A DNA stretch of 64,000 nt from Thiohalophilus sp. (GCF_034521165.1 NZ_JAXHMV010000010.1:1-64000); one strand, 5' to 3'. Shown: positions 27,457 through 36,408, counted from the stretch's first letter. Program-made: numbers and translations. The notes: generated from the sequence alone by a model not told the origin.

Positions 27457-28184
27457 GTGGTGTGGCCATCTATGCCGCCAACCAGCCGCGGCTGCACGAC
27501 GATCTGGTCGAGCAGCATGCGCCGCTGGTCAAGCGTATTGCCTGTCACCTGATCAACAAGCTGCCGGCCAGCGTCCAGCTCGAGGATCTGATCCAGGCGG
27601 GGATGATCGGCCTGCTCGAGGCCTCGCGCAATTACGACGAAACCCAGGGCGCCAGCTTCGAAACCTATGCCGGCATCCGCATTCGCGGCTCCATGCTGGA
27701 TGAAATCCGCAAGAACGACTGGGCCCCGCGCTCGGTGCACCGCAAGGCCCGCATGGTGGCCGAGGCAGTGCGTGAGATCGAAAACGATCAGGGACGCGAT
27801 GCCCGTGACGTGGAAATCGCCGAATCCCTGGATATGTCACTGGAGGATTATTACAAGATCCTGCAGGACAACAGCTATCACAAGGTCCTCAGTTTCGAGG
27901 ATATGGGCACGGGCGAGGACTCGATGCTCGACAACATGTCGGACAACGCCCCGGGTATTATCGACGGCCTGCAGAACGAGGACATGCAGCGGGTGGTGGC
28001 CGAGGCGATCGCCAGCCTGCCCGAGCGCGAGCGGCTGGTGATGGCGCTCTATTACGATGAGGAACTCAATCTGCGCGAGATTGGTGCCGTGATGGGTGTC
28101 AGCGAATCGCGCGTCAGCCAGATCCACAGCCAGGCGGTCATTCGCCTGCAGGCACGCATGGAGAACCGCTTCAAAGAAGCGTGA
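27453..28184 (+). CDS. fliA: Flagellar sigma factor FliA (sigma-28)
   Basis: 243 residues from GTG 27453. Region 2 is seen in LEDLIQAGMIGLLEASRNYD and ASFETYAGIRIRGSMLDEIR, and region 4 helix-turn-helix in LNLREIGAVMGVSESRVSQI. It directs late flagellar genes with TAAA-N15-GCCGATAA promoters, several of which are visible in this window. It closes the sigma-54 operon, which sets the hierarchy. Confidence 0.97.
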   Translation: MSGVAIYAANQPRLHDDLVEQHAPLVKRIACHLINKLPASVQLEDLIQAGMIGLLEASRNYDETQGASFETYAGIRIRGSMLDEIRKNDWAPRSVHRKARMVAEAVREIENDQGRDARDVEIAESLDMSLEDYYKILQDNSYHKVLSFEDMGTGEDSMLDNMSDNAPGIIDGLQNEDMQRVVAEAIASLPERERLVMALYYDEELNLREIGAVMGVSESRVSQIHSQAVIRLQARMENRFKEA

Positions 28185-28276
28185 TTCTCACTATTGTGGT
28201 CAGTCTTTGACCGCTGCTTGCCGACTGTTAACCGTGTTCTGCACGGATTTTTCCCGTTCAGGTATTCGAATAAAGC

Positions 28277-28396
28277 CACTGAAGACACCGATTTCACTGA
28301 AATCATCGAAGCCTTTGAGTGCGATACTGCTGGAAGGCACTGCTGCGACTTGCGGTGTATTTTTCGGTGTGTTCGATGGATTCGGTGTCCTCGGTG
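28277..28396. repeat. Intergenic inverted-repeat element, family B copy 1
   Basis: CACTGAAGACACCGA (28277-28291) and TCGGTGTCCTCGGTG (28382-28396) are inverted at 13 of 15 positions. Bases 28364-28396 match 60017-60049 at 27 of 33 positions. It accounts for much of the 388-base fliA-cheY gap, and no gene was seen there. Confidence 0.55.
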
Positions 28397-28450
28397 TTAT
28401 CCGGAACCCCATGCCGATTTTTCTATCGCCCGATTTTAGCCCTACTCCCT

Positions 28451-28477
28451 TAAGTTTTGGTCGAACCCGGCCGATAA
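28451..28477 (+). promoter_or_regulatory. Sigma-28 promoter for the chemotaxis operon
   Basis: TAAG (28451-28454), 15 bases, GCCGATAA (28470-28477): -10 exact, -35 3 of 4. The start would be near 28484, about 90 bases before cheY. Confidence 0.82.
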
Positions 28478-28572
28478 CTTCGATGAATTTGCCGCTCCAT
28501 ATTCCTGTTTGCCGGTAAGCGTCCGGCCCGGGGGATGGCAGCATGGTGTTGCATTAATGCTGGAGGGATAGC

Positions 28573-28959
28573 GTGGACAAAAATATGAAGATCCTCGTTG
28601 TGGATGATTTTTCCACCATGCGACGAATCATCAAGAACCTGTTACGGGATCTGGGTTTTACCAATACCGAGGAAGCCGATGACGGCACCACGGCACTGCC
28701 GATGCTGCAATCGAATCATTACGATCTGTTGATTACCGACTGGAACATGCCCGGTATGCAAGGTATTGAACTGCTCAGGAAGGTTCGTGAAGACGAGAAC
28801 CTGGCGCAAATCCCGGTATTGATGGTGACCGCCGAACAGAAACGTGAACAGATTGTCGAGGCTGCCCAGGCCGGGGTTAATGGTTATATCGTGAAACCGT
28901 TTACCGCCCAGACACTCAAGGAAAAACTCGACAAGATCTTCGAGCGCATCGAAGGCTGA
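28573..28959 (+). CDS. cheY: Chemotaxis response regulator CheY
   Basis: 128 residues from GTG 28573, six bases after GGAGG; ATG 28585 is the alternative. Receiver domain with D11/D12, phospho-acceptor D56 (LLITDWNMPGMQG), VTAEQ and VKPF. Phosphorylated by CheA, it binds FliM to alter rotation. First gene of the operon. Confidence 0.97.
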   Translation: MDKNMKILVVDDFSTMRRIIKNLLRDLGFTNTEEADDGTTALPMLQSNHYDLLITDWNMPGMQGIELLRKVREDENLAQIPVLMVTAEQKREQIVEAAQAGVNGYIVKPFTAQTLKEKLDKIFERIEG

Positions 28960-28979
28960 ATAGTATTCAAGGCGGTTCA

Positions 28980-29720
28980 ATGTCGGATAATAATCTCATC
29001 AACGACGATAATATTGCCCGGGTCCGCGATCTGCTGGCCTGTATGGAAAACAAGGACGAAGAGGGGGCCCGCGAGGTGGTCGATGACCTGACCTCGATTC
29101 GTGAATCCGCGCTGTATCAGGAAATGGGCAAGCTCACCCGCGAGTTGCACGATGCCATCAGCGCTTTCGGCATGGACGATCGCATCGCCGATATCGCCGA
29201 GCACGATATCCCCGACGCACGCGAGCGACTCAACTATGTGATCCAGAAAACCGATGAAGCCGCCAACCGTACCCTGGAGGCGGTGGAAGAATCCTTTCCC
29301 CTGTGTGAAGAAATCGAAAATCGGGCCGCTGAGTTACATGAACAGTGGCAGAGATTTACCAATCGCGAACTGAGTGCCGACGAATTTCGTACCCTGAGCA
29401 AACAGTTGGGTGATTACCTGGGCAGCCAGGGGGAGAAAACCGGCGTACTGAAAAGTAACCTGAACAATGTACTGATGGCTCAGGACTTTCAGGATCTGAC
29501 CGGACAGATCATCAAGAAAGTGATCAAGCTGGTGGAAGAGGTCGAAGACAACCTGGTTGAACTGATCAAGCTGGCCGGGTTGCCGGAACACGAAGAGCAA
29601 CCGCAAAAACAGGCTAGCGAAAAACTGGCCGGGCCGGTGGTGCCGGGAGTCGACGATACCGGCGACACTGTCTCCGGTCAGGACGAAGTCGATGACCTGC
29701 TCTCCAGTCTCGGGTTTTAA
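28980..29720 (+). CDS. cheZ: CheY-P phosphatase CheZ
   Basis: 246 residues, mostly helical. The active-site helix VLMAQDFQDLTGQIIKKVIK holds the catalytic Gln, and the C-terminal peptide DEVDDLLSSLGF is the CheY-binding tail. It follows cheY by 20 bases. Its presence marks the gamma/betaproteobacterial type of pathway. Confidence 0.96.
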   Translation: MSDNNLINDDNIARVRDLLACMENKDEEGAREVVDDLTSIRESALYQEMGKLTRELHDAISAFGMDDRIADIAEHDIPDARERLNYVIQKTDEAANRTLEAVEESFPLCEEIENRAAELHEQWQRFTNRELSADEFRTLSKQLGDYLGSQGEKTGVLKSNLNNVLMAQDFQDLTGQIIKKVIKLVEEVEDNLVELIKLAGLPEHEEQPQKQASEKLAGPVVPGVDDTGDTVSGQDEVDDLLSSLGF

Positions 29721-29744
29721 TCAAGCGTACAGGCTGAACGAAGA

Positions 29745-31823
29745 ATGGATGATGAACTGTTACAAGATTTTCTGGTTGAGGCGGGCGAGATCCTGGAGCA
29801 ACTCAACAGCCAGCTGATCAGCCTGGAGCAGGCCCCCGACGACAAGGACCTGCTCAATGCCGTGTTTCGCGGTTTTCATACCATCAAGGGCGGCGCCGGC
29901 TTTTTGAATATCGATCCGATGGTGGCGCTGTGTCATCGCACCGAGGATATCTTCAACCTGCTGCGTAACGGCGAGCGCCACGTGACCCAGGATCTGATGG
30001 ATACCGTGTTGCCGGTACTGGATGTGCTCAACGATCAATTCGCAAGGCTGCAATCCGGCGACGAGCTGGATGCCGCCGATCCGGCCCTGTTGCGGGCCCT
30101 GGAACATTACACCACCCCGGGCGACGCTCCGGCCCCGGCGGCCGCGCCGGGCGCTGAACCGAAACCCGAAGCGGTGGCGGCCGCCGGCGATGAGGATATC
30201 ACCGACGAGGAATTCGAGGCGCTGCTCGATGCCCTGGACAAGCCCGGGGGTGGCTCGAGCGACAAGCCGGCGGCGACCGATAAATCCGACGGCGACGAGA
30301 TCAACGACGACGAATTCGAAGCGCTGCTGGACGACTTGCACGGCAAGGGACAGTTCAAGGGGGCGCCGGCGGCCGACAGTGCCGCGGACAAACCGGCCGC
30401 AGCGGCGGGCGGCAACGAACCGCAAGAGCCGATCAGCCAGGATGAATTCGAAGCGCTGCTGGACGACTTGCATGGCAAGGGGCAGTTCAAAGGGGGCGCG
30501 GCGGATGCCGGACACAGCGCTGCTGCGCCGCCCGCCGCCGGTGGCGCTGGCGGCGGCGGGAACACCTCTGCCGCAACCTCGGCGGCGCCGGAACCCGAAG
30601 AACCGCAGTCGGCTGCCGCCATGGTGGCCAAAGCCGCGGCCGGCAACAAGGAGCGCCCGGCCGGTGAGACTTCCGTGCGGGTGGATACCGCCCGTCTGGA
30701 CGAGATCATGAATATGGTCGGTGAGCTGGTACTGGTGCGCAACCGGATCTCCCGTCTGGGCGAACATGCCGGTGACGAGGAACTGTCCAAGGCGGTCGCC
30801 AATCTGGACCTGGTGACTTCCGATCTGCAACTGTCGGTCATGAAGACCCGCATGCAGCCGATCAAAAAAGTCTTCGGACGTTTTCCGCGCGTGGTGCGGG
30901 ATATGGCCCGCAGCCTGGAGAAGGAAATCCATCTGGAAATGATCGGTGAAGAAACCGATCTGGATAAAAACCTGGTTGAGGCACTGGCCGATCCGCTGGT
31001 GCACCTGGTGCGCAACTCGGTGGATCACGGTATTGAGATGCCGGATGTCCGCGAAGCGGCGGGTAAGCCCCGGGAAGGGACTGTCGCCCTGACGGCTTCC
31101 CAGGAAGGGGATCATATCCTGCTGGTGATTGAAGATGACGGCGGTGGTATGGATCCGAATAAGTTGCGCGACAAGGCCGTGGAAAAAGGTGTCATGGATG
31201 CCGATGCAGCCGCGCGTCTGGACGATAACGAATGTTTCAATCTGATTTTTGCGCCGGGTTTTTCCACCAAGGATCAGATTTCCGACATTTCCGGTCGCGG
31301 TGTCGGCATGGACGTGGTCAAGACCAAAATCACCCAGCTTAATGGCAGTATCGAGATCGATTCGGCACCCGGCAAGGGCACGCGCCTGAGTATCAAGGTG
31401 CCACTGACCCTGGCGATTATGTCGACCCTGATGGTCCGGCTCAAGGATCAGCTGTTTGCCCTGCCGCTGGTCAATGTCAGTGAAATCTTCCATCTGGATC
31501 TGACCAAGACCAACATCATGGATGGTCAACAGGTGATCATCGTGCGCGAAAAGACCCTGCCCCTGTTTTATCTCAAACGCTGGTTAGTCAAGGGTGAAGC
31601 CAACACGCCGCTGCCCAACGAAGGTCACGTGGTGATCGTGCATATGGGTAACCAGAAGATCGGCTTTGTGGTGGACGAACTGATCGGTCAGGAAGAAGTG
31701 GTTATCAAACCCCTCGGTGCCCTGTTGCAGGGGATTCCGGGACTGGCCGGAGCCACTATCACCGGCGATGGCGGCATTGCCATCATTCTCGATGTGCCGG
31801 GCCTGATGAAAATGTATACCTGA
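29745..31823 (+). CDS. cheA: Chemotaxis histidine kinase CheA with three linker repeats
   Basis: 692 residues. The P1 Hpt domain has the phospho-His at H45 (FRGFHTIKGGAGF). Residues about 150-310 are low-complexity Ala/Pro/Glu/Asp sequence with three copies of a DEFEALLD motif near 152, 185 and 229; the last two extend to DEFEALLDDLHGKGQFKG. No clear P2 domain is visible between them. P3 dimerisation begins near 309 (VDTARLDEIMNMVGELVLV), P4 ATPase has VRNSVDHGIEMP and GRGVGMDVV, and P5 follows to the end. Similar DEFEALLD segments occur in polar-flagellate CheA proteins, where the region between P1 and P3 is implicated in localisation. Confidence 0.96.
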   Translation: MDDELLQDFLVEAGEILEQLNSQLISLEQAPDDKDLLNAVFRGFHTIKGGAGFLNIDPMVALCHRTEDIFNLLRNGERHVTQDLMDTVLPVLDVLNDQFARLQSGDELDAADPALLRALEHYTTPGDAPAPAAAPGAEPKPEAVAAAGDEDITDEEFEALLDALDKPGGGSSDKPAATDKSDGDEINDDEFEALLDDLHGKGQFKGAPAADSAADKPAAAAGGNEPQEPISQDEFEALLDDLHGKGQFKGGAADAGHSAAAPPAAGGAGGGGNTSAATSAAPEPEEPQSAAAMVAKAAAGNKERPAGETSVRVDTARLDEIMNMVGELVLVRNRISRLGEHAGDEELSKAVANLDLVTSDLQLSVMKTRMQPIKKVFGRFPRVVRDMARSLEKEIHLEMIGEETDLDKNLVEALADPLVHLVRNSVDHGIEMPDVREAAGKPREGTVALTASQEGDHILLVIEDDGGGMDPNKLRDKAVEKGVMDADAAARLDDNECFNLIFAPGFSTKDQISDISGRGVGMDVVKTKITQLNGSIEIDSAPGKGTRLSIKVPLTLAIMSTLMVRLKDQLFALPLVNVSEIFHLDLTKTNIMDGQQVIIVREKTLPLFYLKRWLVKGEANTPLPNEGHVVIVHMGNQKIGFVVDELIGQEEVVIKPLGALLQGIPGLAGATITGDGGIAIILDVPGLMKMYT

Positions 31824-31845
31824 CGCAATGGATTAATCCATCTCA

Positions 31846-31872
31846 GGCAAGACCCGTCGCCCGTGTCTTGCC
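31846..31872 (+). promoter_or_regulatory. Intercistronic hairpin between cheA and cheB
   Basis: Perfect 8-bp stem GGCAAGAC (31846-31853) with GTCTTGCC (31865-31872), 11-base loop and no T tract. It may stabilise or partly attenuate the message before cheB. Confidence 0.4.
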
Positions 31873-31916
31873 AAACGGAAGCATGACAAACAACGCAGTA
31901 TGACGGAGGAACGTTA

Positions 31917-32984
31917 ATGGCAACACGGGTGCTGGTGGTGGATGACTCGGGGTTCTTTCGTCGTCGGGTCGCTGAAATTCTCAATGCCGATTCCTGGCTG
32001 GAAGTAGTCGGGCAGGCGGAAAACGGTGAAGAAGCCGTCCGCATGACCGCCGAACTCAAACCCGATGTCATTACAATGGATATCGAAATGCCGGTGATGG
32101 ACGGCATCACGGCCACGCGCAAGATCATGCAGCGTACGCCGACCCCGGTGATCATGTTTTCCTCCCTGACGACCGATGGCGCCAAGGCCACGCTGGATGC
32201 CCTGGAGGCCGGTGCGCTCGATTTTCTGCCCAAGCGCTTCGAGGACATCGCTCGCGATCGGGACGAAGCCAAGAACCTGTTATGCCAGCGGGTCCGGGCG
32301 CTGGGGCGCAAGCGTATGGCCACGCCGCCAACCAGCGCGCCGGCCAGCAAACCCATTAGCACCAGCAGTGCCGCGCCGGTGCCGGCGCCCGCGCCACGTA
32401 TCAGCAAGAGCGGCACACTGAAATTACTGGCGATCGGCACCTCGACCGGCGGACCGGTGGCGCTGCAACAGGTGCTGACCAATCTGCCCGCGGATTTCCC
32501 CTTGCCGATTGTGCTGGTGCAGCATATGCCGGCCACCTTTACGCCAGCGTTCGCCAGGCGGCTCGATCAGCTGTGCAAGATCAACGTCAAGGAAGCCGAG
32601 GATGGCGATGTCCTGAAACCGGGCTGGGCCTATCTTGCCCCCGGCGGTAAACAGATGTTGCTGCAGAGTCGCGGTAGTCAGCCGGGTCTGAAAATTATCG
32701 ATGCCGATGAGTCGCAGACCTATAAACCCAGCGTCGATATCACGTTCGATTCCATTAGCAGCGTCTATCCGGGGGAAACTCTGGCGGTAGTTATGACCGG
32801 GATGGGGGCGGACGGTCGCGAGGGGGCACGGACCCTGAAACAGAAAGGCTCCACGATCTGGGCCCAGGACGAGGCCAGCAGCGTGGTTTATGGCATGCCG
32901 GCCGCTGTGGCCGAGGCCGGTCTCACCGAACAGATACTCAATCTGACCGACATCGGGCCGAGTATCGTCAAGCGGGTGATGTAG
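31917..32984 (+). CDS. cheB: Chemotaxis protein-glutamate methylesterase CheB
   Basis: 355 residues. Receiver domain with D55 (VITMDIEMPVMDG), a Ser/Pro/Ala linker (about 140-165) and the methylesterase domain with the Ser of IGTSTGGP, the His of LVQHMPATF and the Asp of MTGMGADG. It demethylates and deamidates receptors. GGAGG precedes the ATG. No cheR lies in this window. It is four bases from motC. Confidence 0.95.
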   Translation: MATRVLVVDDSGFFRRRVAEILNADSWLEVVGQAENGEEAVRMTAELKPDVITMDIEMPVMDGITATRKIMQRTPTPVIMFSSLTTDGAKATLDALEAGALDFLPKRFEDIARDRDEAKNLLCQRVRALGRKRMATPPTSAPASKPISTSSAAPVPAPAPRISKSGTLKLLAIGTSTGGPVALQQVLTNLPADFPLPIVLVQHMPATFTPAFARRLDQLCKINVKEAEDGDVLKPGWAYLAPGGKQMLLQSRGSQPGLKIIDADESQTYKPSVDITFDSISSVYPGETLAVVMTGMGADGREGARTLKQKGSTIWAQDEASSVVYGMPAAVAEAGLTEQILNLTDIGPSIVKRVM

Positions 32985-32987
32985 CTC

Positions 32988-33737
32988 ATGGATCTGCTGA
33001 GCCTGTTCGGTCTGATACTCGGGCTTGCCGCGATCCTGGTTGGCCAGCATCTGGAAGGCGGGCATATCAGTTCGTTGCTCAACGGACCGGCGTTGCTGAT
33101 TGTGATTGGCGGTACAGTCGGGGCGGTCATGTTGCAATCCCGTCTCGGTGTGTTTTTACGCGCCATGCGCATGCTGTTCTGGACCTTTTATTCCCCCCGC
33201 TACGACTTTGAAGAGGGCATTCAGCGCATCATCCGCTGGAGCAACATCGCGCGCAAGGAAGGCTTGCTGGGGCTGGAAGATGTCGAGGAAAAAGAACCCG
33301 ATCCGTTTGCGCGCAAGGGGCTGCAGCTTTTGATCGACGGCAGCGAGCCGGACAGCATTCGCAATATTCTGGACGTGGATATCTCGGTCAAGGAACAGTT
33401 CGATATCCAGGCGGCCAAAGTCTTTGAAAGCATGGGCGGTTACAGCCCGACCATCGGTATCCTCGGCGCGGTCATGGGACTGATCCAGGTGATGGGTAAC
33501 CTGTCCGATCCCGGCATGCTGGGGAGCGGTATTGCGGTGGCGTTTGTGGCAACCATCTATGGGGTTGGGGCCGCCAACCTGATCTTTTTGCCCATTGCCA
33601 ACAAGCTCAAATCATTGGTGCAGCTACAATCCCAGTACCGGGACATGTTCGTCGAGGGCATGATCTCCATCGCCGAAGGCGAGAACCCGCGCAACATTGA
33701 AACCAAGCTGCTGGGTTATCTGCGCCAGGGGCCGTAA
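32988..33737 (+). CDS. motC: Second flagellar stator MotC (MotA-like)
   Basis: 249 residues, shorter than the MotA at 11850. It has four spans: an N-terminal pair (LLSLFGLILGLAAILVGQ; ALLIVIGGTVGAVML) and a C-terminal pair (SPTIGILGAVMGLIQVMG; GIAVAFVATIYGVGAANLIF). The cytoplasmic loop is ARKEGLLGLEDVEEKE. Pseudomonas-type polar flagella use MotCD as a second stator, which there supports swarming and high load. It is fused into the che operon, as in Pseudomonas. Confidence 0.94.
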   Translation: MDLLSLFGLILGLAAILVGQHLEGGHISSLLNGPALLIVIGGTVGAVMLQSRLGVFLRAMRMLFWTFYSPRYDFEEGIQRIIRWSNIARKEGLLGLEDVEEKEPDPFARKGLQLLIDGSEPDSIRNILDVDISVKEQFDIQAAKVFESMGGYSPTIGILGAVMGLIQVMGNLSDPGMLGSGIAVAFVATIYGVGAANLIFLPIANKLKSLVQLQSQYRDMFVEGMISIAEGENPRNIETKLLGYLRQGP

Positions 33738-33739
33738 CC

Positions 33740-34552
33740 ATGCGTCGCCGTCAACGTCGACAGGCACCGGAAGAGGAGAACGTCGACCGCTGGATGGTCT
33801 CCTACGCGGATTTCATCACGTTACTGTTTGCGTTTTTCGTGGTCATGTATTCCATGTCCTCGATCAACGAGAGTAAATACCGGGTGTTATCCGACACCAT
33901 GATCGATGCCTTCAAAACGCCGCCCAAGTCCCGTGATCCGATTCAGATCGGCGAGGAGGCCAGGGCGTTTGTTCCGGTCGAACCGTTGATCGAACAGCCG
34001 CGCACGGACATCGTCCAGTTAAAGGCGCCTGAGACGACGGTGGATCGATCCCGGCAAATGGCACAGATCGCCGAACAGGTCCGCGACGCCATGCAGCCGC
34101 TGATCGATCAGGGCATTATTAACATCAATCAGGACAAGCTGTGGGTGGAAGTGGAAATGGATACCCGGGTGCTGTTCCCCAGCGGTGCGGCGCAACTCAC
34201 ACAGCAGGCTTACCCGGTGCTGGAGGAACTGGCCGAGGTATTGCGGGATGTGCCCAATCATATCGATGTGGAAGGGCATACCGATAACCAGCCCATCAAT
34301 ACCCTGGCCTACCCGTCCAACTGGGAACTGTCCGCGGCGCGCGCGGCGAGCGTGGTCCATCTGTTCACACAGAGCGGAGTGGAGCCGCAGCGTCTGTCCG
34401 CCATCGGCTATGGCGAACACCGGCCGATCGCCGATAATGACGCCGTCGAAGGCCGCCAGCGCAATCGCCGGGTCACAGTGGTGATTCTGGCCGACAAAAA
34501 TGCCCGCCGGATGCTGGAAATCGAGCGCCAGATAGATAACGATCAAAGCTAG
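33740..34552 (+). CDS. motD: Second flagellar stator MotD (MotB-like)
   Basis: 270 residues. A basic N-terminus is followed by RWMVSYADFITLLFAFFVVM with the ion-carrying D24, a plug/linker region, then an OmpA-like domain (IDVEGHTDNQPIN; NWELSAARAASVV; NRRVTVVIL). It follows motC by two bases. Confidence 0.94.
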   Translation: MRRRQRRQAPEEENVDRWMVSYADFITLLFAFFVVMYSMSSINESKYRVLSDTMIDAFKTPPKSRDPIQIGEEARAFVPVEPLIEQPRTDIVQLKAPETTVDRSRQMAQIAEQVRDAMQPLIDQGIININQDKLWVEVEMDTRVLFPSGAAQLTQQAYPVLEELAEVLRDVPNHIDVEGHTDNQPINTLAYPSNWELSAARAASVVHLFTQSGVEPQRLSAIGYGEHRPIADNDAVEGRQRNRRVTVVILADKNARRMLEIERQIDNDQS

Positions 34553-34668
34553 ACGATTGTTTGCCGGTTTACTGCGTGTGGCAGGCGTTTACATCTTCTC
34601 GCCAGGCCGCACAGAACACCGGGTCTGGTGTTATGGTGAATCTCCGGGCACTATGATTGAGTCCGTTG

Positions 34669-34691
34669 CGAGCTCGGCGTCTCTGCGAGAG
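34669..34691. repeat. Partial copy of intergenic element family A (copy 3)
   Basis: A 23-base segment ending CTCGGCGTCTCTGCGAGAG matches the inverse of the left end of the element at 58570-58661 (about 21 of 23). It lies in the 230-base gap between motD and the ParA-type gene, where nothing else was seen. Confidence 0.5.
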
Positions 34692-34782
34692 TCTCTGTTT
34701 TCTGGAACAGGCTGGCGTCACAGGATATCCGGGCTGTAGCTGGCCGGCTTCTTGCATTATTGAACCTCATGAGGAGGCGCAT

Positions 34783-35595
34783 TTGAAAATCTGGGCGGTG
34801 GCCAATCAGAAAGGCGGGGTGGGTAAAACCACCACGGCCGTGACCCTGGCCGGGCATCTGGTCAACCAGGGCGAGCGTGTGCTGCTGGTGGACATGGATC
34901 CCCATGGCTCGCTGACCGCCTATTTTGGCAAGGATCCCGATACCCTGGAGGAGAGCCTCTATTTGCTGTTCCAGGGCGAGGGCGCCGAGTCGTACGTGGA
35001 TCCGCGCCAGTTGTTGCTGGATACCCGGTTCGAGGGCCTGAGACTGTTGCCGGCCTCCACCGCGCTGGCCACGCTGGATCGCCAGCTCGGCAGCCAGGAG
35101 GGCAAGGGCCTGGTCATGGCCCGCAGCCTGGCCCGGCTGGAAGGCGAATTCGATACGGTCCTGATCGATTGCCCGCCGACCCTGGGCATCCTGATGGTCA
35201 ATGCCATGGCCGCCTGCGAACACCTGCTATTGCCGGTCCAGACCGAATTTCTGGCCCTCAAGGGGCTGGAGCGGATGATGCGCACCCTGCAGATGATCCT
35301 GCGCGCGCGCCGCGGTGGTCTGAGCCATACCATCATTCCGACCATGTACGATCGGCGTACCCGCGCCGCCGGGGAGAGCCTGCAGGTGCTGCGGGAAAAA
35401 TACGGCAACGAGGTGTGGAACTCGGTGATTCCGGTCGACACCCAGTTCCGGGAGGCCAGCAAACAGGGCATCCCCCTGTCGATCATGCGCCCTGCCGCGC
35501 GCGGCGCGCAGGCCTACGCCGCCCTGTTGCATTCGCTGTTGAACCCCGGGGCCGACGAGCCCCATTTGAAACTGGTGACCGGTTATGAGCAATAA
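34783..35595 (+). CDS. parC: ParA-family ATPase of the chemotaxis cluster (ParC type)
   Basis: 270 residues from TTG 34783, five bases after a strong GAGGAGG site; this gives the canonical (M)KIWAVANQKGGVGKTTTAVT, while the earlier in-frame ATG adds repeat-encoded residues. It has Walker A KGGVGKTTT, LLVDMDPHGSLTAYFG and VLIDCPPTLG. ParC proteins place chemotaxis arrays at the pole through ParP. The gene overlaps the ParP-like gene by 11 bases. Confidence 0.9.
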   Translation: MKIWAVANQKGGVGKTTTAVTLAGHLVNQGERVLLVDMDPHGSLTAYFGKDPDTLEESLYLLFQGEGAESYVDPRQLLLDTRFEGLRLLPASTALATLDRQLGSQEGKGLVMARSLARLEGEFDTVLIDCPPTLGILMVNAMAACEHLLLPVQTEFLALKGLERMMRTLQMILRARRGGLSHTIIPTMYDRRTRAAGESLQVLREKYGNEVWNSVIPVDTQFREASKQGIPLSIMRPAARGAQAYAALLHSLLNPGADEPHLKLVTGYEQ

Positions 35596-36310
35596 GCCCG
35601 CCAAGCAGACGCTGGTGGAGGAAAAAGTGGCGCTGGATATGTTCCTGCAGTCCCTGCTGCGCGAACCTGAATCGACGCCCGAGCCGGAACCGGCCCCCGC
35701 GCCGCCAGTGAGCGAAGCGCCGCCCGCGGCCCCGCCGCAGGTCAAGGTCGAGGTGCCCTCACCGACGGTGGTGGAGGCCCCGGTGGTCGAGACGCCCACT
35801 GCACCGGTGGAGGCGCCGTCCGAGGTCCCACCGGCCGCCGGCGAAGATTTGCCGCCCTGGGCCGATCTGTTCCAGGCCATGCTGTTTCGGGTCGCCGGCC
35901 TCACCCTGGCGGTGCCCCTGGAAGAGCTGGGCGGCGTGCTTGAGTTCGATCCCGACCAGCTGACCGAAATGCCCGGGCATGCCGATTTTTATCTGGGCCT
36001 GGTGACCCATCTGGGCAAGAGCGTACCGGTCGTGGATACCGCCCGGCTGGTCTTCCCCCCCGAAAAACTGCAGCAGCTGGCCGGGGACGATCCGCTCAAA
36101 CGGGTGCGCCGGGTGGTCCTCATCGACGAGGGGCGCTGGGGCCTGGCCTGTGACGAGGTCGACGAGGTCATTACCCTGCGCAAGGATGAGGTCCGCTGGC
36201 GCAGCGATCGCACCCGCCGGCGCTGGCTGCTGGGGACGGTCATCCAGCATATGTGCGCGCTGGTGGATACCGGCGCGTTTGCCACAAAATTGGCCGAAGG
36301 CCGCGATTAA
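35585..36310 (+). CDS. parP: ParP-type CheW-domain protein with proline-rich N-terminus
   Basis: 241 residues. Residues 1-95 are low-complexity Pro/Glu/Val/Ala after a short helix (KVALDMFLQSLLRE). The C-terminal part is CheW-like (MLFRVAGLTLAVPLEELGGV; HADFYLGLVTHLGKSVPVVD; VRRVVLIDEGRWGLACDEV). ParP couples ParC to CheA arrays in Vibrio. The assignment rests on position after parC and on architecture; a second CheW is the alternative. Confidence 0.85.
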   Translation: MSNKPAKQTLVEEKVALDMFLQSLLREPESTPEPEPAPAPPVSEAPPAAPPQVKVEVPSPTVVEAPVVETPTAPVEAPSEVPPAAGEDLPPWADLFQAMLFRVAGLTLAVPLEELGGVLEFDPDQLTEMPGHADFYLGLVTHLGKSVPVVDTARLVFPPEKLQQLAGDDPLKRVRRVVLIDEGRWGLACDEVDEVITLRKDEVRWRSDRTRRRWLLGTVIQHMCALVDTGAFATKLAEGRD

Positions 36311-36314
36311 ACCC

Positions 36315-36341
36315 TCAAATCAGCGGCTTACCGGCCGATAA
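36315..36341 (+). promoter_or_regulatory. Sigma-28 promoter candidate before cheW
   Basis: TCAA (36315-36318), 15 bases, GCCGATAA (36334-36341): -10 exact, -35 3 of 4. It begins five bases after the parP stop. Confidence 0.62.
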
Positions 36342-36392
36342 CAGCAATACAACCATCGCCACGCCCATTTCCGCCGACTGTTGACGCGGCAA

Positions 36393-36408
36393 TGGCATGG
36401 ATAATGCA
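36393..36408 (+). promoter_or_regulatory. Sigma-54 promoter candidate before cheW
   Basis: TGGCATGGATAATGCA has GG/GC at correct -24/-12 spacing and an ATGCA -12 box. It lies about 72-87 bases before the cheW start. Confidence 0.5.

Noticed and set aside
29760..31529. Long minus-strand open frame opposite cheA
   Set aside because: A shadow of the GC-rich third positions of cheA; its His/Gly/Arg-rich, low-complexity translation matches nothing known.
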